Source: AA29 sp041481445
GTDB lineage: Bacteria > Acidobacteriota > Vicinamibacteria > Fen-336
Length of the DNA stretch: 16,495 bases
NCBI GenBank assembly: GCA_041481445.1
Contig: JBGPBV010000151.1
Coordinates: forward strand, 1-16,495
Direction: 5' to 3'
Shown here piece after piece: positions 12,458 through 16,495 of the stretch (position 1 is its first letter; each line of letters begins with the position of its first letter). The position numbers and the translations under genes were made by a program. The notes under the pieces are model-generated. The model did no database searches. It was not told the origin of the DNA and saw only the letters and a list, made by a program, of their open reading frames with translations.

Positions 12458-13773
12458 GGCGGGCAAGGGCGGGTGGGGCCGTCCTGCTGGGCGCGATCCT
12501 CGCGCTCTCCGCCTGCGCGACGTCCCCGCCGCCCAGGGCCGGGCCGAGCGAAGCCGACGATTACGTCTATCCGGGCGGCCGGCCGGGCGAGCTGACCCGC
12601 GAAGAGGCCCAGGCGGTGGACCGGGCCTGGCGCTCGGTGCAGACCGGCCGGGGCGTGGACGCCGAGAAGCGCTTCCGCGACCTCCTTCGGAAGCGGCCCG
12701 GCTCCGTCCCCGCGGAGACGGGGCTCGGGTACGCGCTCCTGCGCCAGGGGCGGGCGCCGGAGGCGGGGCGGACGTTCGCGAGCGTGCTGGCCCGCAAGCC
12801 CGATTACGTGCCGGCGCTGGTCGGGGCCGCGGGGTCCCTTCTGCGCGCGGGCAACGGGGAGGAGGCGCTGGAGCGCCTGCGCCTCGCCGCCAAGCTCGAT
12901 CCCGCGAACGACATCGTGCGCCGGCGCCTCTCCGACGTGCGCCTGCAGGTCACCGAGCGGCGGGTGGCCGCGGCGCGGGCGGCGCTGGCGGCGGGGACGC
13001 CCGACGCCGCGATCGCGGAGTACCGCCACGCGCTCGACTCCGCTCCCGAGGTGGCCGAGGTGCGCCTGGCCCTGGCCGACATCCTGGCCGGAGGCGGGCA
13101 GGCGGCGGAGGCGGCGGAGGTCCTGGCCGCCCATCCCCAGGAGGACCGGCAGGTCCTGCTGCGCCTGGGGGAGGTCCTGTCCGGCCTGCGTGAGTACGGG
13201 CGGGCGCTCGACGCCTACCGCCGCGTGCTCGCCCTCGATCCGCGCGACGAGGAGGCCCTGCGGCGGTCGCGCGAGGTCCGCGAGGCGCTCGAGCTGCTCC
13301 AGATGCCGGAGGAGTACCGGCGCATCCCGTCGTCGCCCACCATCACGCGCGCCGACCTGGCCGCCCTCCTCATGAGCAAGGTCACGATGCTCTCGCGGCT
13401 GCCCGCGGGCCCGGCCAAGGTGGCCGTCGACATCTCGGGATCGTGGGCGCGCGACCAGGTCATCCGTGCCCTCGCCCTGGACGTGCTCGACGTCTACCCC
13501 AACCACACCTTCCAGCCCGCGGCCATCGTCCGGCGCGGCGACCTGGCCTCGGCCGTGCAGCGCGTGCTCGACCTGGCGAAGTACCCGGCGGGCACGCCGG
13601 CCAACCCGACGGACATGACCGCGAGCAACCTCGCGCGCTATCCGGCCGCGCGCGTGGTCGGGGCCGGCCTGATGGACCTCACGGAGGCGGGCGCCTTCGA
13701 AGCCTGGCGCCCCGTCAGCGGCCAGGAGGCGGTGGACGTTCTGGAGGGTCTGATCAGGCTCGTCGGGCCTTGA
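12454..13773 (+). CDS. TPR-repeat lipoprotein with a C-terminal SLH-like domain
   Basis: The 439-residue product starts with RRARAGG, a hydrophobic segment and the lipobox LSAC, giving a predicted lipidated Cys21, so it should sit in the cell envelope. Residues about 50-280 are alpha-helical TPR-type repeats (for example ALLRQGRAPEAGRTFASVLARKP in two turns, and LREYGRALDAYRRVLALDPRDEEAL in the last). Residues about 296-375 look like an S-layer homology unit: ITRADLAALL, VDISGSWARDQVIRAL, VYPNHTFQPAAIVRRGDLA. A second, weaker unit may follow at 395-436. SLH domains in secreted proteins often bind cell-wall polymers; here, in what is probably a Gram-negative, the target is unknown. The TTG start overlaps the hflX stop (TTGA), so translation is probably coupled. 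Confidence 0.87.
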   Translation: MRRARAGGAVLLGAILALSACATSPPPRAGPSEADDYVYPGGRPGELTREEAQAVDRAWRSVQTGRGVDAEKRFRDLLRKRPGSVPAETGLGYALLRQGRAPEAGRTFASVLARKPDYVPALVGAAGSLLRAGNGEEALERLRLAAKLDPANDIVRRRLSDVRLQVTERRVAAARAALAAGTPDAAIAEYRHALDSAPEVAEVRLALADILAGGGQAAEAAEVLAAHPQEDRQVLLRLGEVLSGLREYGRALDAYRRVLALDPRDEEALRRSREVREALELLQMPEEYRRIPSSPTITRADLAALLMSKVTMLSRLPAGPAKVAVDISGSWARDQVIRALALDVLDVYPNHTFQPAAIVRRGDLASAVQRVLDLAKYPAGTPANPTDMTASNLARYPAARVVGAGLMDLTEAGAFEAWRPVSGQEAVDVLEGLIRLVGP

Positions 13774-13800
13774 CCCGGCCGCCGCCGGATGGTGTAGGAT
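13770..13800 (+). promoter_or_regulatory. Putative promoter of the crp/fnr gene, leaderless arrangement
   Basis: TTGACC (13770-13775, overlapping the lipoprotein stop) and TAGGAT (13795-13800) are 19 bp apart, slightly long for sigma70. The -10 box ends 10 bases before the ATG at 13811, leaving a predicted leader of only a few bases, and no Shine-Dalgarno is present. Confidence 0.38.
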
Positions 13801-13810
13801 CCGGGCACAC

Positions 13811-14485
13811 ATGGACGAGCAGGAACTTCTCCGCACCGTTCCCATCTTCGCCGAGCTGACCGACGCCGACATCGCAAGCCTCTCGCGGCTGGCCACGCGT
13901 CGCCGCTACCCCAAGGACACCGTCGTCTTCTTCGAGAACGAGGAGGGCGACTTCTTCTTCATGATCCTGGAGGGGCGGATCAAGGTCACCATCCTGGGCG
14001 ACGACGGCCGGGAGGTGATCCTCTCGATCCTGGGTCCCGGCGATTTCTTCGGCGAGATGGCCCTGCTCGACAACGAGCCGCGCTCCGCCACCGCCATCGC
14101 CATCGAGGACAGCGAGCTCATCTCCCTCCACCGGACGGATTTCCAGACCGTCCTCACCGACAACCGCAGCATCACCTCCGCCCTCATCAAGGTCCTCAGC
14201 GCCCGCCTGCGCCACGCCAACCAGCAGATCTCGACCCTGGCCCTGCTCGACGTCTACGGCCGGGTCGCGCGCGTGATCGTGGACATGGCCCGGGAGGAGG
14301 GGCGGCGGCTCAAGGACGGGCGCATCGCCTTCCGCCGCGCCACCCACCAGGAGATCGCCAACCGCATCGGGACCACGCGCGAGACGGTGACGCGCATGCT
14401 CAAGGACCTCGAGCGCCAGGGGCTGATCCACGTCGAGGGCAAGGAGATGGTGGTGCAGCCGGACTTCGAGAAGGTGTTCGACTAG
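13811..14485 (+). CDS. Crp/Fnr-family transcriptional regulator
   Basis: The 224-residue protein has the full Crp layout. The N-terminal cyclic-nucleotide-binding barrel (about 10-125) carries DFFGEMALLDNEPRSATAIA (78-97), which keeps the Gly-Glu and Arg-Ser residues that hold the cyclic phosphate in Crp, so a cyclic nucleotide ligand is plausible. A long dimerisation helix (about 118-150) follows. The C-terminal winged helix-turn-helix (about 150-220) includes THQEIANRIGTTRETVTRMLKDLERQGLI, the recognition-helix region. There are no N-terminal cysteines for an Fnr iron-sulfur cluster. The ATG at 13811 has a promoter-like box 10 bases upstream. A small zinc-ribbon gene follows 12 bases after the stop. 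Target genes cannot be deduced here. Confidence 0.95.
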   Translation: MDEQELLRTVPIFAELTDADIASLSRLATRRRYPKDTVVFFENEEGDFFFMILEGRIKVTILGDDGREVILSILGPGDFFGEMALLDNEPRSATAIAIEDSELISLHRTDFQTVLTDNRSITSALIKVLSARLRHANQQISTLALLDVYGRVARVIVDMAREEGRRLKDGRIAFRRATHQEIANRIGTTRETVTRMLKDLERQGLIHVEGKEMVVQPDFEKVFD

Positions 14486-14497
14486 GAGGACCGGACA

Positions 14498-14749
14498 GTG
14501 GTGACGGCGGGCCAACGCGAGCGCAAGCGGTCCCCCCATCGCTGTGACTGCGGCGAGGCCTTCGAGGTCTGCTACTTCGACGACCGGCGCGATCCCGCCC
14601 GCGACGGCGACCCGGTGACGGTCGAGGTGGCCTGTCCCCAATGCGGCCGGTCCAAGACCCTGGCCGTGCCCGCCGGCTCCGAGCGCACCGTGGTCGTGGA
14701 GGCCGCTCCCAGCGACCCCGAGGACGTGGACGAGGGCGGCGGCGGGTAG
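14498..14749 (+). CDS. Small zinc-ribbon-like protein downstream of crp/fnr
   Basis: This 83-residue protein has no family name I can give. It contains CDCG (C16, C18), a further C25, and CPQCG (C46, C49), an arrangement that suits one zinc ribbon with a short beta-hairpin between knuckles. The N-terminus is basic (QRERKRSPHR) and the C-terminus acidic and Gly-rich. The start is GTG at 14498 (a second GTG follows directly), with AGGAGG at 14484-14489 overlapping the crp/fnr stop, so it is almost certainly co-transcribed with and translated next to the regulator. It could be an accessory factor or simply a hypothetical protein; nothing identifies its target. Confidence 0.75.
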   Translation: MVTAGQRERKRSPHRCDCGEAFEVCYFDDRRDPARDGDPVTVEVACPQCGRSKTLAVPAGSERTVVVEAAPSDPEDVDEGGGG

Positions 14750-14770
14750 CGTCGCCGCCGAGCCGCCGCC
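14735..14770. terminator. GC-only inverted repeat between convergent genes
   Basis: GGCGGCGGC (14735-14743) and GCCGCCGCC (14762-14770) can form a 9-bp stem with an 18-base loop, spanning the zinc-ribbon stop and the 35-bp gap to the oppositely read response regulator. No T-run follows on either strand, and GGC repeats are common here, so it may act as a factor-dependent stop or may be chance. Confidence 0.2.
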
Positions 14771-14784
14771 GTCCGTCCGGCCTT

Positions 14785-16206
14785 TCAGAGCAGGCTCAGC
14801 AGGTGGTCCTTGATCCGCGCCCGCACCGTCTCGTCCTTGGTCGCGGACAGCGCGAGCTCCCACATCTCGACCGCCTTCCGCCAGAACTCCTGCTTCTGGT
14901 AGAGGTTCGCGAGTGACGTGATCGCGTCGTAGAAGGACGGGTTGAGCTCGATGGCCTTCTCGTAGTGGTCGATGGCGTGGAAGACCATGTCCTTCTTCTC
15001 GTAGGTCATGGCCATGTAGTAGTGCAGCAGGTCCGAGAACTGGTCGATGGCGAGCCCGCGCGTGAAGGCGGCGATCGCCTCGTCCAGCTGGTCCTGCTTC
15101 AGCGCCATCACCCCTTCCTTGAGCTGCTGGCGAGCGGCCGCCTCGGAGGCGGGAGCCACCGGCGCGGGCGTCCGGCTCAGCAGGGCCTCCACGCGCCGCA
15201 GCAGCTCCGCGGCCTCGAAGGGCTTCTCGATGTAGTCGTCCGCGCCGTAGGTCTGCTTGACGTCGGCGGCGAAGCGCCATCCGGTGTGGACGGCGGACAC
15301 CATCACGACCGGGATGTGGCGGAAGCGCTCGGAGGTCTTGAGCTGCCGGCAGATCTCGAAGCCGTGGACCTCGGGGAGCATGCCGTCGAGGATCACGAGG
15401 TCGGGCATGGACTCGCGGACCTTGGCCAGCGCCTCGCGTCCGGCCCGGGCCGTGATCACGCGGTAGCGCTTGGACTGCAGCACCATCTCCATCAGGCGCA
15501 GGACGTCGGGGTCGTCGTCGACGGCGAGGATCGTCTGCGTCTCCTCCACCGCCGGCGCGCGCGGGGGCGCGGCGGGAGAGGGAGGCGCGGGGGTGCCGCC
15601 GAGGCTCTCGATGATCGCGAGCTCCTCGACCTCGTTCAGGACGATCGTCTCCGGCTCGCCCGTTCGGGGCGCCCCCGCCCCGCCGCCCTCCGCCCCCGGG
15701 GCGCCGGCCGCTCCCGCGCGCATGGCCTGCGCCTTCTGGACGTTGGGCCGGATCGTCTTCTGGCCCGTCTTGAGGGCGCGGCGCGCCTCCACGATCGCGT
15801 TCTTGATGCTGGCGTCGAGGGCGATCATGGGGGCCAGCCGCGTGCCCGTCTTGAACTCGATCTCGGAGACGAGCTTGAGGTCGTTGGGGTCGGCCATCGC
15901 GACCTGCAGCCGCGTGCCCTGCATCTTGATGGGGAAGATCAGGTGGCGGTCGCAGAGCTCGAGGGGCACGGTCTTGAGCAGCTCCAGGTCGATCTCCTGC
16001 TTGGAGAGGTCCACCCCCGGCACGCCGAGCTGGCGGCCGAGGTAGGTGACGGCGAACTTCTCGGTCAGCGTGCACTGGCGCACCAGGATGCTGGCCAGCC
16101 GCTCCCCGAACGTCTTCTGCGCGGAGAGGGCGTCCCGGAGCTGGGCGTCGCTGATGAGGTCGGCCTCGCGCAGGATGGCGCCGAGGCCCTTGCGCGCGCC
16201 CGTCAC
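14785..16206 (-). CDS. Response regulator with MshEN-like N-terminus and TPR C-terminus
   Basis: The 473-residue protein joins three parts. Residues 1-150 resemble the MshEN/GspE-N domain of pilus and type II secretion ATPases: LGAILREADLISDAQLRDALSAQ, then GERLASILVRQCTLTEKFAVTYL and RQLGVPGVDL. A Gly/Ala/Pro-rich linker (about 163-220) follows. Residues 225-345 are a complete receiver domain with acidic D230-D232, phosphoacceptor D274 in VILDGMLPEVHG, S304 and K328 in EKPF. Residues 355-473 hold about three TPR units (AIAAFTRGLAIDQ, AIDHYEKAIELNP, AVEMWELALSA). No ATPase or DNA-binding domain is present, so output must be through protein contacts. It starts at GTG 16206, 26 bases after the Hsp20 stop. 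A partner kinase is not in the window. Confidence 0.9.
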   Translation of the reverse strand: MTGARKGLGAILREADLISDAQLRDALSAQKTFGERLASILVRQCTLTEKFAVTYLGRQLGVPGVDLSKQEIDLELLKTVPLELCDRHLIFPIKMQGTRLQVAMADPNDLKLVSEIEFKTGTRLAPMIALDASIKNAIVEARRALKTGQKTIRPNVQKAQAMRAGAAGAPGAEGGGAGAPRTGEPETIVLNEVEELAIIESLGGTPAPPSPAAPPRAPAVEETQTILAVDDDPDVLRLMEMVLQSKRYRVITARAGREALAKVRESMPDLVILDGMLPEVHGFEICRQLKTSERFRHIPVVMVSAVHTGWRFAADVKQTYGADDYIEKPFEAAELLRRVEALLSRTPAPVAPASEAAARQQLKEGVMALKQDQLDEAIAAFTRGLAIDQFSDLLHYYMAMTYEKKDMVFHAIDHYEKAIELNPSFYDAITSLANLYQKQEFWRKAVEMWELALSATKDETVRARIKDHLLSLL

Positions 16207-16232
16207 GAGGCCTCAGCCACGTCGGCGCGCCC

Positions 16233-16495
16233 TCACGCATCCGACCTTTCCTGGCGGCCGCGCGCGGGGGCGCGCGTGTGCAGGCGCGGCAGCTCCAGCC
16301 GCAGCAGGCCGTCCCGGAAGTCCGCCTTCACCCGGTCCGGGTCCACCTCGTCGGTGAGCTGGAAGACACGCGTGAACACGCCGTAGCTGCGCTCGACGCG
16401 ATGGAAGCTCTCCGGCCGCGTCTTGTCGGAGGGCCGCCGCTCGCCCCGCACCACCAGGCGCTCGCCGTCCACGTGGATCTCCACGTCGTCGGGGC
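16233..16495 (-). CDS. Small heat-shock protein, Hsp20/alpha-crystallin family (5' end outside window)
   Basis: The frame runs off the right edge with sequence PDDVEIHVDGERLVVRGERR, the middle of an alpha-crystallin domain, so the N-terminal half is missing; the GTG at 16484 is an internal valine, not a start. Further family features are YGVFTRVFQLTDEVD and the strand VKADFRDGLLRLELPR. The short C-terminal extension (LHTRAPARGRQERSDA) lacks an obvious I-x-I/V oligomer motif. Family members are ATP-independent holdases that keep unfolding proteins soluble. It lies 26 bp upstream of the response regulator on the same strand and may be co-transcribed with it. Confidence 0.9.
   Translation of the reverse strand, partial: PDDVEIHVDGERLVVRGERRPSDKTRPESFHRVERSYGVFTRVFQLTDEVDPDRVKADFRDGLLRLELPRLHTRAPARGRQERSDA

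Noticed and set aside
13792..13810. GTGT-N11-ACAC dyad just before crp/fnr, considered as an autoregulatory Crp-type site.
   Set aside because: Half-sites are only 4 bp, spacing does not fit TGTGA-N6-TCACA, and the overlapping GGATCC has a different centre.
13754..16240. 828-codon minus-strand frame spanning crp/fnr, the zinc-ribbon gene and the response regulator.
   Set aside because: It overlaps three recognisable genes in other frames and has no recognisable motif; it is a high-GC frame artefact.

Overview
This is a compact, very GC-rich bacterial chromosomal window with 14 protein genes, almost no spacer, many GTG/TTG starts and stop/start overlaps. No RNA gene, mobile element, prophage or CRISPR array is visible. 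Gene content (MEP-pathway ispG, a pilT-type ATPase, hflX, TPR response regulator, TPR/SLH-like lipoprotein, PF16949-like ABC exporter) and codon bias suggest a soil- or sediment-type Gram-negative lineage such as Acidobacteriota or a deltaproteobacterial relative. That placement is inference; no marker gene settles it.

Layout from left to right. (1) At 2-1528 (+) lies the 3' part of a secreted surface-type protein with seven repeats that look like a beta-propeller. (2) A leftward block holds ispG (isoprenoid synthesis), a PHP-domain phosphoesterase with its own promoter, and a three-gene unit reading transglutaminase-like membrane protein > ABC ATPase > ABC permease. (3) From a 41-bp divergent spacer at 7725-7765, a rightward cluster runs trmJ-like tRNA methyltransferase > uncharacterised duplicated-domain protein > pilT-like ATPase > tsaC/sua5 > hflX > TPR/SLH lipoprotein. 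The joints are overlaps or gaps of a few bases, except for 180 bp of poorly defined sequence before the callable hflX start. (4) A Crp/Fnr regulator and a small zinc-ribbon protein follow, with a promoter of their own. (5) A leftward pair at the right edge comprises an Hsp20 chaperone (cut by the window) and a response regulator with an MshEN-like N-terminus and TPR C-terminus.

How they fit together: the rightward cluster mixes tRNA modification (trmJ, tsaC), ribosome rescue (hflX) and pilus motor function (pilT), and probably reflects co-expression more than one pathway. The pilT protein carries an extra degenerate copy of its own N-terminal domain. The gene coupled just before it also encodes a tandemly duplicated domain. 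The response regulator at the right edge carries a domain otherwise typical of pilus/secretion assembly ATPases.

The best non-coding signals are: a perfect 20-bp AT-rich palindrome upstream of ispG; a sigma70-like promoter with a 17-bp spacer that fixes the PHP start at a TTG; a recurring arrangement in which ATG-started first genes have a -10-like box 8-15 bp from the start codon and no Shine-Dalgarno, suggesting leaderless or near-leaderless mRNAs; and an hflX gene whose conserved N-terminus has no standard start codon. I see no clearly new defence or biosynthetic system here.
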